Assembly (NCBI GenBank): GCA_934487205.1
Contig: CAKSRS010000022.1
Span: 1-35,867 of the forward strand
From: an uncultured Clostridia bacterium
GTDB lineage: Bacteria > Bacillota > Clostridia > UBA1381
Direction of reading: 5' to 3'
DNA: 35,867 nt
The notes under the pieces were generated by a model. It saw only the letters and a program-made list of their open reading frames with translations, had not been told where the DNA came from and made no database searches. The translations under genes were made by a program, and so were the position numbers. Positions 21,680 through 30,432 of the stretch are shown here, piece after piece. How positions within the stretch are numbered: the stretch's first letter is position 1; each line of letters opens with the position of its first letter.

Positions 21680-22822
21680 ATGATGCAAAAATGTCAGGAT
21701 GGTTACTATGTAACCTTTAGCAGTCTTCTTTCATTAGAGGACTACAACAAAGAACAGGAGGCACACACAAAATGGACCAGATGCCCTATTAACGCATTGA
21801 AAGTCAAAGCGTTGGATAAGGCGTCGCCGCTGTATGTAAATACATCTGCTTTTGCAAGTGAGGTTACGTCAGACGCAATCGAGGACACGACAGAAAATTT
21901 GGGGCTTGCTATGGAAGTGGATGGCAAAAACTATCCTATCCGTGACACAGCCTACAAAAGCCTGCTTGATCGGGCTAAAATCAGCGGTAATTCTCTCGCC
22001 AAGCTGGAGCGAAAGGTTCTGGCAAAGGTATTGAATTCCTGCTATAAGCTGTATTCGGCAGACGCTTTACTGCTTATCCGTGATGAAAAGGTGTCGGCAG
22101 TACATTCCGGTGATGCGTCGGATTATTCGATATTGCCGATTCCCGAACTTTTGGATGCACTCAAAACAAAGCTGGACGCACGTTTCCCCGGCAACAACTT
22201 TGTAACCGGATATGCAGACCACTCCTTTACAAGCGCCGAATGGACTATGCCGGCACAAAAGGAAGATTTGCTCGGTGCATATGCGAAAGTGCTTGCTGCA
22301 CAAGGCAAAGGCACCTTTGCTTCAAAAATCGTTCCGGGAATAAGATTTATCACCTCTGATACAGGTGTTGCCTCAGCAAAGGTTTCCGCACTGCTGGTCG
22401 GCGGACAATATCCGATCCATATCGGCGGTTGCGTCGCTGTCGATCACAGGCACCAATCAAAGATTGCGGACTTTGATGCGTCGCTTGATCAGCTTTTCGC
22501 ACAATTCGGAGATTCGGTTGCAAAACTTCAGAAACTCATGGAAGTAACGCTCAGCTATCCGGTTAATGCTATGACTCGTATCTGTAAAAAACTAAGTCTG
22601 CCCAAAAAAGCGGCAGTCGAAGCAATAAGCATGTACGAAATGGCGTGCGGAAACGGACCGGCTACGGCTCATGATGTGTTTATGGCTATGCAGGAAATTC
22701 CGTTTATTGCAAAAAGCTCAGGTGTTCCCGAAGGCAAAATGTTGACCATAGAAGAAAATATGGCGCGTGCATTGAGTCTGAGATGGGAAGATTATGACCT
22801 TGCAAAGGCGGTGGATTACTAA
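21680..22822 (+). CDS. DUF932-like phage/plasmid protein
   Basis: The 380-aa protein starts at ATG 21680 (or 21683) behind AAAGGAG. Features that recall the DUF932 (phage/plasmid-like TIGR03299) family are the mid-length two-domain organisation, a conserved GYADHSFTSAEW block and a C-terminal helical half ending in MLTIEENMARALSLRWEDYDL. The family is common beside recombination genes in mobile elements; its function is not established. The stop overlaps the YqaJ start (TAATG), so the two are probably made together. Confidence 0.5.
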   Translation: MMQKCQDGYYVTFSSLLSLEDYNKEQEAHTKWTRCPINALKVKALDKASPLYVNTSAFASEVTSDAIEDTTENLGLAMEVDGKNYPIRDTAYKSLLDRAKISGNSLAKLERKVLAKVLNSCYKLYSADALLLIRDEKVSAVHSGDASDYSILPIPELLDALKTKLDARFPGNNFVTGYADHSFTSAEWTMPAQKEDLLGAYAKVLAAQGKGTFASKIVPGIRFITSDTGVASAKVSALLVGGQYPIHIGGCVAVDHRHQSKIADFDASLDQLFAQFGDSVAKLQKLMEVTLSYPVNAMTRICKKLSLPKKAAVEAISMYEMACGNGPATAHDVFMAMQEIPFIAKSSGVPEGKMLTIEENMARALSLRWEDYDLAKAVDY

Positions 22823-23859
22823 TGTCTGCCCCGAATATTCTTTGCGATACGGCCGGTATGACCAATGAACGCTGGCTTGAATGCAGAGCGCACGGACCGA
22901 AAGGCGATATTGAATACACCATAGGCGGCAGCGATGTCGCAGCGGTATTTGGTGTTTCCCCGTGGGTTACGCCGCTGGAACTGTGGATGGTAAAGAAAGG
23001 ACGCATTAAGAATCCGGCAAAACTTAATGAAAATCAGCTTGAAATGGGACATTTTCTTGAACCGATTGCCGCACATTTTTATGAAAAAAAGACCGGCAAT
23101 AAGGTAACAGACGATACCTATATGTATCAGCACGCCGATTTTCCATATGCGTTGGCTGACCTTGATAGACGCTTTACACGTGCAAGCGACGGTGAGGCAG
23201 GCATTCTTGAATGCAAAAGCTGCACCTATCGTAAATCTTCTTCTTGGGATGATGGCGCTATTCCGCTTTATTATGAATTACAGCTCAGGTATTATCTTGG
23301 TGTTTTGGATGTTAATATCGGAGACTTTTCTACAATCTGGGGTAATAATCCGGATTCGGATATGGCAATACCGGGAATTGAACGCGACAAAGCAAAAGAA
23401 GATATGATTTTTGAGCGTCTTGAAGAATGGAACTGGAGTCTCATTCACGACAAACCGCCTACAATGGCAGGTGTTGCTCCCAAATTAGCAATGGAGTCTT
23501 TGGCAAAAATATACGGTTCAAGCGTACCGGCACTTCCGACCGTCGAATTTCCGTCAAAGTACGAAAAGCCACTCAGAAAAATTATTGATTTGCAAGGGAA
23601 AATCTCAGATTGCAAATCGGAAATCAAAAAATATGAATCGGAGGTTGAAGCACATTCAGTGCGAATTGCAGAATTAATGAAGAATCACGAACACGGCATT
23701 TTGACAACAACCGCAGACAAGATTTTAATTGATTTTGCTACAAAAAAGAGTAAAAGAACCGATACCTCTGCTCTCAAAAGAGATTACCCGACAATTTATG
23801 ACAGCGTGGTATCCACTTCCGAGAGCAGAAAACTTAAAGTATCGGTACAGCCACTTTAA
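22822..23859 (+). CDS. YqaJ-family viral recombinase nuclease
   Basis: The 345-aa protein has the YqaJ/lambda-exonuclease-like signature: GGSDVAAVFGVSPWVTPLELW at 35-55 (split here as GGSD...GVSPW), an acidic residue E80 in MGHFLEP, D114 region LADLDRR, and E130-C-K132 of the ExK active site. A coiled coil of about 60 residues follows near residue 245. It is expected to degrade one strand of double-stranded DNA 5' to 3' to make ends for a single-strand annealing protein. The candidate annealing partner is at 27729. Cytosolic. Confidence 0.88.
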   Translation: MSAPNILCDTAGMTNERWLECRAHGPKGDIEYTIGGSDVAAVFGVSPWVTPLELWMVKKGRIKNPAKLNENQLEMGHFLEPIAAHFYEKKTGNKVTDDTYMYQHADFPYALADLDRRFTRASDGEAGILECKSCTYRKSSSWDDGAIPLYYELQLRYYLGVLDVNIGDFSTIWGNNPDSDMAIPGIERDKAKEDMIFERLEEWNWSLIHDKPPTMAGVAPKLAMESLAKIYGSSVPALPTVEFPSKYEKPLRKIIDLQGKISDCKSEIKKYESEVEAHSVRIAELMKNHEHGILTTTADKILIDFATKKSKRTDTSALKRDYPTIYDSVVSTSESRKLKVSVQPL

Positions 23860-23878
23860 CAAAGAAAGGAAAGTTTTT

Positions 23879-24409
23879 ATGGACAAAAATATTTTAATGA
23901 GCAGTTTTGAAGCAGAAATGACTATGAAACTATTAAACTACAACCGCACATTCAGAAAGGCATATATTTGCTCCCCTCTGAAAGCACCGACCGTAAATGA
24001 GTTTTTCAAAAACATTGAGCTGGCACGCTGCTATGTGAGTTATGCAACTGAGCATATGTGCGTATACGGCAAAGCACCTCATGCGGTATTGCCCACCATT
24101 CTCGGAGATAATTCTCCAGCGGAGCGAGCGCTTGCGCTTGAGTTCGGACTGAAGCTGTTGGAACAGTGCGATATTTTGTATGTATGCGGAAACAGAATCA
24201 GTGAAGGTATGAAAGGCGAAATCGGCAAAGCCGCAAGTCTTGGAATGCCTATTCTTGTTTTTGATGAAGAATTGTTTGTGGCTGTCAAGAAAATTGCAAC
24301 CGCAAACGGTGCGCAAAAGCAGCAGATATCGCTCGACTTAAAGCATACGGCACTCTCATCGGTAGATCCGGACAGTTTTATCGACAGGATGGTGCTGACC
24401 AATGATTGA
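23879..24409 (+). CDS. DUF4406/DUF7768-like, nucleoside deoxyribosyltransferase fold
   Basis: The 176-aa protein starts at ATG 23879 behind AAAGGAAAG; a longer in-frame start lies in the previous gene. It has YICSPLK at the start of the fold, an acidic D75-like residue after ILGDNS, and CDILYVCGNRISEGMKGEI before LGMPILVFDE. This pattern matches the DUF4406/DUF7768 branch of the nucleoside 2-deoxyribosyltransferase-like superfamily, frequent in phages. It may act on nucleotides during element replication. Its end overlaps the next gene by 8 nt. Confidence 0.75.
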   Translation: MDKNILMSSFEAEMTMKLLNYNRTFRKAYICSPLKAPTVNEFFKNIELARCYVSYATEHMCVYGKAPHAVLPTILGDNSPAERALALEFGLKLLEQCDILYVCGNRISEGMKGEIGKAASLGMPILVFDEELFVAVKKIATANGAQKQQISLDLKHTALSSVDPDSFIDRMVLTND

Positions 24410-25058
24410 ATTTGCTCAAAAGATTGATATGCGAAACCGCAAAAAAATGACAGAGTATCTTAAAAATCATTTCAGATACTACACAGCAAACTCCTGGAAC
24501 CGTTCCACATCATATGCCTGCAATCTCAAAATATATAAGCTCGGGTTGAGCCGTGAGATTGAAAACAAGCTTTATGAAATGACGGAATCTCAGGAGCTTT
24601 TTGATTATCTTCGTGATTTGCTGGACGAATTTAACGAGCAGCATAATTATCACTGGCAGGCAGGAATGAACGGTCGAAACGGCGGATACCTTGTTTTATA
24701 TCACGGCTTTTGTGAGCCGTCGAAATACCGTTCCTATTGCACACACTGCGGTCAGAACAATTTCAGTTCTGTAACTGAAACCAGCAATATATGCGGCAAA
24801 TGCAAGCGGCCGACAAGAGTTGATTATACTGTTGTACCGATTAGCATTTCCGTTTATCCGGGGCGAGGCACAGATGACGGTGAAGATTTTGAGGATTGGT
24901 CTATGAGTGAATTGCGAGAGCGTGTCAGTCTGGTACAGGAACTTGATTCTTTGGCGGACAGGCTTGTAAAACAAGCTGTTTCCATAGCCGAAAACTATTC
25001 AGTTGAAGATGAGGAATACTATGTTGCCAAAACAAGAAAAGTTCTGGTGCCGGTATGA
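24402..25058 (+). CDS. Zinc-ribbon hypothetical protein
   Basis: The 218-aa protein has a helical N-terminal part of about 85 residues, a glycine-rich hinge (GMNGRNGGYLVLYHG) and a zinc ribbon with C113, C116, C131 and C134. A helical C terminus follows. Overlap of 8 nt with the upstream gene indicates coupling. Similar proteins are carried by clostridial phages and mobile elements; function is unknown. The zinc ribbon suggests nucleic-acid or protein contact. Confidence 0.65.
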   Translation: MIEFAQKIDMRNRKKMTEYLKNHFRYYTANSWNRSTSYACNLKIYKLGLSREIENKLYEMTESQELFDYLRDLLDEFNEQHNYHWQAGMNGRNGGYLVLYHGFCEPSKYRSYCTHCGQNNFSSVTETSNICGKCKRPTRVDYTVVPISISVYPGRGTDDGEDFEDWSMSELRERVSLVQELDSLADRLVKQAVSIAENYSVEDEEYYVAKTRKVLVPV

Positions 25059-25089
25059 TAAACAAGGTAAATCAGAAAGGAGACAAAAA

Positions 25090-27255
25090 ATGCTATGTCA
25101 ATTTGAAAGATTAATTTATCCGCACGATGTCAGTACAGCAGCAAACGGACAATATATGGTTGCCGTATACAATCCGTGTGAAAATGTTAAGGACAGTACA
25201 GGAAATGTTGTAACGCAGGTAAAGGCCGTCGGATATTGCTTACCGACAGCAGACAATATCCGTTATGATATTCAAGGACACTGGAGCAAAAATTCCAAAC
25301 ACGGTATTCAGTTTGAGGTTGAAAACTACGAGGAGGTTATAACTCATACCAAAGAAGGAATTATCGGATATTTTTCTTCGGGACAGATAAAGGGGATCGG
25401 TCCAAAGGTTGCAGAGAAAATCTACAATGTTTTCGGTAACGATTCACTTGATGTACTCGATAAAGAACCCGAAAAGCTTTTGCAGGTATCAGGTATCAGC
25501 CAAAACAAACTGAAAAAAATATATAATTCATATCTTGCCAACCATGGTGCAAGAGATATTATTGCTTTTCTTATGCCGCACGGAATTACGGCGAATAAAG
25601 CCATAAAATTCTATCAGCATTACAAAGAAAAGACAATGAATATCGTGAGAAACCATCCGTATCAGCTTTGCGAGATTTCCGGTATTGGCTTTATCGAAGC
25701 CGACAAGATTGCTATGAGCTTCGGTTTGAGCAAAACATCAACCGAGCGTGCGGATCAGGCGTTGGTCTACACACTTATGAATGCTGAGAAAGACGGGCAT
25801 ATCTGTATGGAAAAGCACAAGTTTATCAGCGAGTGTCAAAAGCTGCTGAATACACCTGAGCTTACCAAGCAGATGCTTGCAAACCGTGCGTCAAAGCTAG
25901 TATATACAGGAAGGCTGGTTTCTTATGCCGGATTTGTGTATCGTTCTGAAATGGCTAAAACCGAATCGGATTTAGCATATAAGATTATAAAGCGCAAACG
26001 GAATGTGAGAGTTCCGAGCTACACTCACATTGATAAGGATATTGCCGAAACCGAGAAAAAATTCAATGTTACATTTGCTGCCGAACAGCGTGAAGCAATA
26101 AAAGCGGCATTGACAAACGGCGTATCTATTATTACCGGCGGCCCGGGAACGGGAAAAACAATGATTCAAAAAGCCATAATTGAGATCTATCGAAAAAACA
26201 ATTCCGACAAGGACATCAAGTGTTGCGCACCGACAGGGCGTGCAGCGCGGAGAATGACAGAATCAACCGGTTTTGATGCTTCGACGATCCATAAGGCTCT
26301 GAATCTGTTTGCAGATGACTCGGGCAATTACAGTGAACCTGAATTGCTGGATGCTGATTTTGTAATTGTAGACGAGGTATCAATGCTTGATATTCATATT
26401 GCTGGAATGCTGTTCGATGCACTGAAGCATAATTGCCAGATTGTCTTAATCGGTGATTCAGAACAGCTCCCATCGGTCGGTCCGGGGGCAGTGCTTTCGG
26501 AAATGATTGAGAGCAGGTGCGTTCCGACTGTCAGACTGGATACGGTATTCCGGCAAAACTCAGGCAGCAGAATTGCAGTCAATGCACGGTTAATACGACA
26601 TGGTGATCATGAACTTGAATACGGAGATGATTTTGAGTTTATAAACTCACCGAACCTTGAGGAATCCGCAAAGATTATGGTTGATACCTACATTCGTGAA
26701 ACCTCTAAATACGGAATTGACAATGTTGCCCTGCTTACACCGTTTCGCAAAAAGACAGCAACCGGAGTTAATTCCATAAACGAATCGGTTCGTGAAATCA
26801 TTAACCCCGGCACAGGCGGTATAACATTCAGAAATCAAAGCTATCGTCACGGAGACAAAGTAATGCAGATAAAAAACCATGAAGATGTCAACAACGGCGA
26901 TATCGGTTATATAACCGATATTTCAAAGGTCGGAAACGATACCACGGTAAGCATTGATTTCGGCGGCGGAAAAATAAAGGAATATGATATAAATGACATG
27001 GATCAGATAGATTTGGGTTATGCCTCTACGATACATAAATCGCAGGGTTCGGAATACAAATCTGTTATTATCAATATCCAGAACGCACATTATATCATGC
27101 TTAACCGACCTCTTATCTATACTGCAATTACAAGAAGCAAGGAAAAAGTTATTATAATCGGTGATAAAAAAGCTCTGCATATGGCAATCTCAAAGTCTGA
27201 AATAAACCGGCGCGGGACTTGTCTTGCTATGCGGTTGATTGAACTATCAAAATAA
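25090..27255 (+). CDS. recD2: RecD2-type superfamily 1B helicase
   Basis: The 721-aa protein starts at ATG 25090 behind GAAAGGAGA; a longer in-frame start at 25003 lies in the previous gene. Helix-hairpin-helix segments around residues 95-220 (SSGQIKGIGPKVAEKI, VSGIS, EISGIGFIEADKI) precede a superfamily 1 core. Walker A is GGPGTGKT at 350-357, with FVIVDEVSMLD (motif II), GDSEQLPSVGPG (motif III) and a C-terminal GYASTIHKSQGSE (motif V). This is the RecD2 layout, a 5' to 3' DNA helicase. It probably unwinds recombination or replication intermediates in this operon. Confidence 0.92.
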   Translation: MLCQFERLIYPHDVSTAANGQYMVAVYNPCENVKDSTGNVVTQVKAVGYCLPTADNIRYDIQGHWSKNSKHGIQFEVENYEEVITHTKEGIIGYFSSGQIKGIGPKVAEKIYNVFGNDSLDVLDKEPEKLLQVSGISQNKLKKIYNSYLANHGARDIIAFLMPHGITANKAIKFYQHYKEKTMNIVRNHPYQLCEISGIGFIEADKIAMSFGLSKTSTERADQALVYTLMNAEKDGHICMEKHKFISECQKLLNTPELTKQMLANRASKLVYTGRLVSYAGFVYRSEMAKTESDLAYKIIKRKRNVRVPSYTHIDKDIAETEKKFNVTFAAEQREAIKAALTNGVSIITGGPGTGKTMIQKAIIEIYRKNNSDKDIKCCAPTGRAARRMTESTGFDASTIHKALNLFADDSGNYSEPELLDADFVIVDEVSMLDIHIAGMLFDALKHNCQIVLIGDSEQLPSVGPGAVLSEMIESRCVPTVRLDTVFRQNSGSRIAVNARLIRHGDHELEYGDDFEFINSPNLEESAKIMVDTYIRETSKYGIDNVALLTPFRKKTATGVNSINESVREIINPGTGGITFRNQSYRHGDKVMQIKNHEDVNNGDIGYITDISKVGNDTTVSIDFGGGKIKEYDINDMDQIDLGYASTIHKSQGSEYKSVIINIQNAHYIMLNRPLIYTAITRSKEKVIIIGDKKALHMAISKSEINRRGTCLAMRLIELSK

Positions 27256-27275
27256 GAAAGAAGGGACATATCAAA

Positions 27276-27728
27276 ATGGCTATACTTTTAGACAGGTACA
27301 AAACAAAAAAAGAAGCACTCTCATCTCAAATTGCTGCGAACAGTCTGCCGATTGAAGATAATTTTGTTATGCAGGAGTTGAATTATCGGATTTCGGTTTT
27401 GGAAACCCTGCAAAGCTTTTGCAAAACTTCACCCGCAACGATTGAAACAAAGGTTATTGCCTTCCATTTTCAATTGGTTGACAGGTACATTCACTTTCTT
27501 TTGGATGAGAGAATTTTCGGAACCAAAACTGATGAAAACGGGAAAAAGAAACGCAAAGCAGCGTCTGACAGCTTAAAAAATGTGTTCAGCGATGCAGAGA
27601 AACAGTTTTCGTATTTTAGTCCCAAAGGACAAAATGATTACAAAGACCGTATTGTACGCATGATAAACACATTTTTATGTGCGTGGGTGCAGTACAGAGA
27701 AACATTCATAGAAATCAAGGAGGCTTAA
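27276..27728 (+). CDS. Hypothetical helical protein
   Basis: The 150-aa protein is almost entirely helical and slightly basic, with a central KKKRKAASDSLKN stretch. No motif is recognised. It lies 20 nt after the helicase, and its stop is directly followed by the next start, so the two are probably made together. AAGAAGGG lies before the ATG. Confidence 0.6.
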   Translation: MAILLDRYKTKKEALSSQIAANSLPIEDNFVMQELNYRISVLETLQSFCKTSPATIETKVIAFHFQLVDRYIHFLLDERIFGTKTDENGKKKRKAASDSLKNVFSDAEKQFSYFSPKGQNDYKDRIVRMINTFLCAWVQYRETFIEIKEA

Positions 27729-28511
27729 ATGATGAGTCAGAATAACTCGAATGAAGCTATTGCTATACAAAGAGCAAAGGGAATAATTGAAAAAATCAAT
27801 GCAGTCGAAGGATTTGATCCTACTCCACTTGCTGTGGATTATACGGATTTGAAAACAGGCGAAACAATGAAGCGCCTGCCCGTTATGATTCAGATTGCAT
27901 GGTTCAAGCTTAAATATCCTGAAAGCAAAATTGCCGTTCAGGTAACGAAAGAAAAGGAGTATTTTGTTGCAAAGGCAAGAATATATGCAAATTATAAGGA
28001 TCCGGTGGATTGCTATCTTTCCGAAGCGTCGGCATCGCGGACATATTCCGAAGAAAATCCGTCAGTTTCTCCGAGAGAGTGGGCGCAGACAGCCGCAATC
28101 GGCATTGCACTTCGCAATGCCGGGTTCGGTTTGCAGTTTCAAATTGCCGGCGAAGACTTTGATCCTGTTACTCCGAATGAGTTTGAACGAACTCCGGCAA
28201 AACAGAGTGATACTCAAAACAATTCCGTAATTACAGAGAGTACGGTTCCTGACACCGATTCATCACAGAACCCGGAAAGTGAGTATACTGCTGAAGAATA
28301 TTCGGCAGAACTGACCGATGAGGAAAAGCTTGAAAAGGCATATCAGACACTATGCCCTATAACAAAATACAGCGGTAAAACCTTGGCGGAAGTTCTTACG
28401 GTAGATCCTCATGCTCTGGTGTGGGTTGCAAACAAATACAAAGGCAATCCGGACATCAGCGAGGCTGCAAAGTTGATATGCGAGCATGCGCTAAGCGAGA
28501 ACAATGAATAA
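27729..28511 (+). CDS. Possible single-strand annealing protein
   Basis: The 260-aa protein begins immediately after the upstream stop (ATG 27729 or 27732; AAGGAGG lies within the upstream gene). The N-terminal ~145 residues contain VAKARIYANY, LSEASASRTY and REWAQTAAIGIALRNAGFG, which recall the compact core of Rad52/Erf-like annealing proteins. A disordered Ser/Glu linker leads to a C-terminal domain (YSGKTLAEVL, LVWVANKYKG) like that found at the end of phage recombination proteins and exonuclease X. Partnering with the YqaJ nuclease at 22822 would make a Red/RecET-type pair. The annealing role is inferred. Confidence 0.45.
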   Translation: MMSQNNSNEAIAIQRAKGIIEKINAVEGFDPTPLAVDYTDLKTGETMKRLPVMIQIAWFKLKYPESKIAVQVTKEKEYFVAKARIYANYKDPVDCYLSEASASRTYSEENPSVSPREWAQTAAIGIALRNAGFGLQFQIAGEDFDPVTPNEFERTPAKQSDTQNNSVITESTVPDTDSSQNPESEYTAEEYSAELTDEEKLEKAYQTLCPITKYSGKTLAEVLTVDPHALVWVANKYKGNPDISEAAKLICEHALSENNE

Positions 28512-28525
28512 AGCAAGTCAAAATA

Positions 28526-28550
28526 CGAGGGTGGCATTATGCCACTCTCG
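28526..28550 (+). promoter_or_regulatory. 10-bp hairpin before primase ribosome site
   Basis: CGAGGGTGGC (28526-28535) pairs with GCCACTCTCG (28541-28550), with one G-T pair and loop ATTAT. GAAAGGAGG follows at once and no T tract is present, so it is a translation or stability element rather than a terminator. Confidence 0.65.
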
Positions 28551-28564
28551 GAAAGGAGGACGAA

Positions 28565-29626
28565 ATGAGACGATTCAGTATGCTTGAGATTATATCCATA
28601 CTCGGGTTGCCTATGCCGCGAAGCGGACGCAGCTCATATAATATAAGCTGCCCATACTGCGACACAAAACCAAAGCAAAAGCATTTGAATATTAACCTAA
28701 AAAAAGAGGTTTACAGATGCCCGAAATGTGGCGAACACGGCGGTATTTTTGATTTATACTCATTGTTTTCGGATGTGCCGAGGGATAAGGTTCTTAACGA
28801 CCTTATAAATCGCACAGAGCCGCTTGAAAAAGCAGAGCATAAGCCAAAGTATATTGGTTCGGTGAATATTCTGGATTTGGAAAGTCCTCTTGCTGATATT
28901 GAAACACGGCATCTGGTGTATTCTTCGTTGCTGTCTAAACTGACATTAGCATCCGATCACAAGAATAATCTGCTTAACCGCGGATTGAACGAAGATGCCA
29001 TTGCACGACTGGGTTACAAATCTACGCCGGCTGTCGGTATGACAGCAATAGCAAAAAAGATTGCAGATGAAGGATTGAACCTTTCAGGTGTTCCCGGTTT
29101 TTATCGGTTGGATAACAATGATTGGACTTTTGTGAACGAACAAAGAGGAATTTTAATTCCGGTCTGCGATGAAAATAAAAAAATTCAAGCGATGCAAATA
29201 CGGCGTGATAATGTTCAAAAAAGAAAGTTCCGTTGGTTTTCCAGTGTGGATAGAAAAGACGGACGGCATGCTGAAGGCTGGACTCATATTGCAGGTCCGA
29301 TACGCTCTCTTATGTTGATAACGGAAGGGCCTATGAAAGCCGATATTATTCACGAGCTTTCAGGTCATTCTGTTATTGCTGTACCGGGAGTTAATTCACT
29401 GACTCAGCTGAAGGATACGATTATAAGACTTCGTGAACTCGGTGTCAGAGAACTTATGACGGCTTTTGACATGGATTATCTGACAAATCCGAATGTTCAA
29501 AAAGCCTTCGCAGATTTATCATTACTTCTTGGTGAAATCGGTATTCCATTCGGAACATATCTATGGAATCCCGAATACAAGGGGCTTGATGATTATATGC
29601 ACGCTTTTCTTATGCGTTATCAATAA
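28565..29626 (+). CDS. Primase-like protein, CHC2-type zinc finger plus TOPRIM/DUF3854
   Basis: The 353-aa protein has a zinc-binding set C29, C32, C52 and C55 (SCPYCD, YRCPKCGEHGG) as in CHC2-type primase fingers. A TOPRIM-like domain has E254 in ITEGPMKAD and D302/D304 in TAFDMDYL, the acid pattern expected for DNA primases and DUF3854 proteins. It lacks the usual full DnaG helicase-binding C terminus. It would lay primers for element replication. It is the last gene of the recombination operon; no replication initiator is recognisable in this operon. Confidence 0.85.
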   Translation: MRRFSMLEIISILGLPMPRSGRSSYNISCPYCDTKPKQKHLNINLKKEVYRCPKCGEHGGIFDLYSLFSDVPRDKVLNDLINRTEPLEKAEHKPKYIGSVNILDLESPLADIETRHLVYSSLLSKLTLASDHKNNLLNRGLNEDAIARLGYKSTPAVGMTAIAKKIADEGLNLSGVPGFYRLDNNDWTFVNEQRGILIPVCDENKKIQAMQIRRDNVQKRKFRWFSSVDRKDGRHAEGWTHIAGPIRSLMLITEGPMKADIIHELSGHSVIAVPGVNSLTQLKDTIIRLRELGVRELMTAFDMDYLTNPNVQKAFADLSLLLGEIGIPFGTYLWNPEYKGLDDYMHAFLMRYQ

Positions 29627-29647
29627 TAAAGTATAAATTCAAAATAA

Positions 29648-29725
29648 TTAGCCAAAATAAATATAAAGTATTTTAGCTAAACCCTTGACATATTAGCTAA
29701 AATAGTGTATAATAATATTAGCCAA
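29648..29725 (+). promoter_or_regulatory. Operator array of toxin-antitoxin promoter
   Basis: Four 8-nt sites start at 29648, 29673, 29693 and 29718 (spacings 25, 20, 25). The outer two are TTAGCCAA and the inner two are the palindrome TTAGCTAA. The inner sites flank the -35 box (29685-29690, TTGACA), and the -10 TATAAT lies at 29708-29713 with a 17-bp spacer. The symmetric arrangement suggests dimer pairs of the antitoxin repressing its own promoter. Confidence 0.8.
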
Positions 29726-29742
29726 TAAAGGAGGCGTTTTAT

Positions 29743-29976
29743 ATGACAACTGTAACTGCAACTGATATTCAGAATAATTTCGGTAAGTATCTTCAATTGG
29801 TACAAACAGGCGAAGAAGTCATTATCCTGCGTAATGGTCTGGAAATGGCAAGACTTATATCGCATGATAAAACTGTTTCATTTCTTTCCGACTCTCTGGT
29901 AGGTGTCTTAAAAAATGATTATGATGATAAGAAAATGAAAGCGGAAAGGATGAGCAAATATGAAAGTGCTGATTGA
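29743..29976 (+). CDS. Phd/YefM-family antitoxin
   Basis: The 77-aa protein has the Phd/YefM N-terminal DNA-binding fold (TATDIQNNFGKYLQLVQTGEEVIILRNG split as TATDIQNNFG and VIILRNG) and a variable C terminus that should wrap the toxin. AAGGAGGCG lies before the ATG. It overlaps the PIN gene by 17 nt. It should neutralise the toxin and repress the promoter at the four TTAGCYAA sites. Confidence 0.88.
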   Translation: MTTVTATDIQNNFGKYLQLVQTGEEVIILRNGLEMARLISHDKTVSFLSDSLVGVLKNDYDDKKMKAERMSKYESAD

Positions 29977-30367
29977 TACAAATGTCATTCTTGATGTTTT
30001 GTGCAACAGATTACCGTTTGTCGAAGATGCTCAGAAAGTATTCAGATTATGCGAAGTTAACAAAATAACAGGATATATATCTGCACTTTCAATTCCAAAC
30101 ATAATCTATATTATGAGAAAAGAGCTTGATGCAGATAAAATAAGTGACATTCTTGAAAAGCTCTCACTTATTTTCACAATAGCGGATTTGAAAAGCTCAG
30201 ATTTAACAAAAGCTGTCAAGCTCGGGTTTGACGACTACGAAGATGCGCTCCAAAGTGTTTGTGCGTCCAGAATTAAAGCAGATTATATTGTTACAAGAAA
30301 TATTAAGGACTTCTCAGGCAGTAAAGTTACGGCTATAAAGCCGTCTGAACTTTTGGAACGCCTATGA
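29960..30367 (+). CDS. PIN-domain toxin (VapC-like)
   Basis: The 135-aa protein opens with KVLIDTNVILDVL, the PIN motif with D6, has RKEL near residue 54, DDYEDALQ near residue 93 and DYIVTRNIKDF near residue 112. These acids form the metal site of VapC-type ribonucleases, which cut tRNA or other RNA. The overlap with the antitoxin gene and the shared promoter make it the toxin half of an addiction pair that would stabilise the element. Confidence 0.88.
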   Translation: MKVLIDTNVILDVLCNRLPFVEDAQKVFRLCEVNKITGYISALSIPNIIYIMRKELDADKISDILEKLSLIFTIADLKSSDLTKAVKLGFDDYEDALQSVCASRIKADYIVTRNIKDFSGSKVTAIKPSELLERL

Positions 30368-30386
30368 AAGCTAAGTGAACCAATGA

Positions 30387-30416
30387 AGAGGTGGGTGTTA
30401 TGCTCGCCTCTTTTTT
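30387..30416 (+). terminator. Terminator of toxin-antitoxin operon
   Basis: A 10-bp stem with three G-T pairs (30387-30396 with 30402-30411), loop GTTAT, followed by T6. It lies 19 nt after the toxin stop. Confidence 0.85.
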
Positions 30417-30432
30417 ATATGTATTTTAACGA

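Noticed and set aside
21526..21720. 64-codon frame across the third leader terminator
   Set aside because: It begins inside the terminator hairpin and crosses the ribosome site of the next gene; the RNA explanation is stronger.
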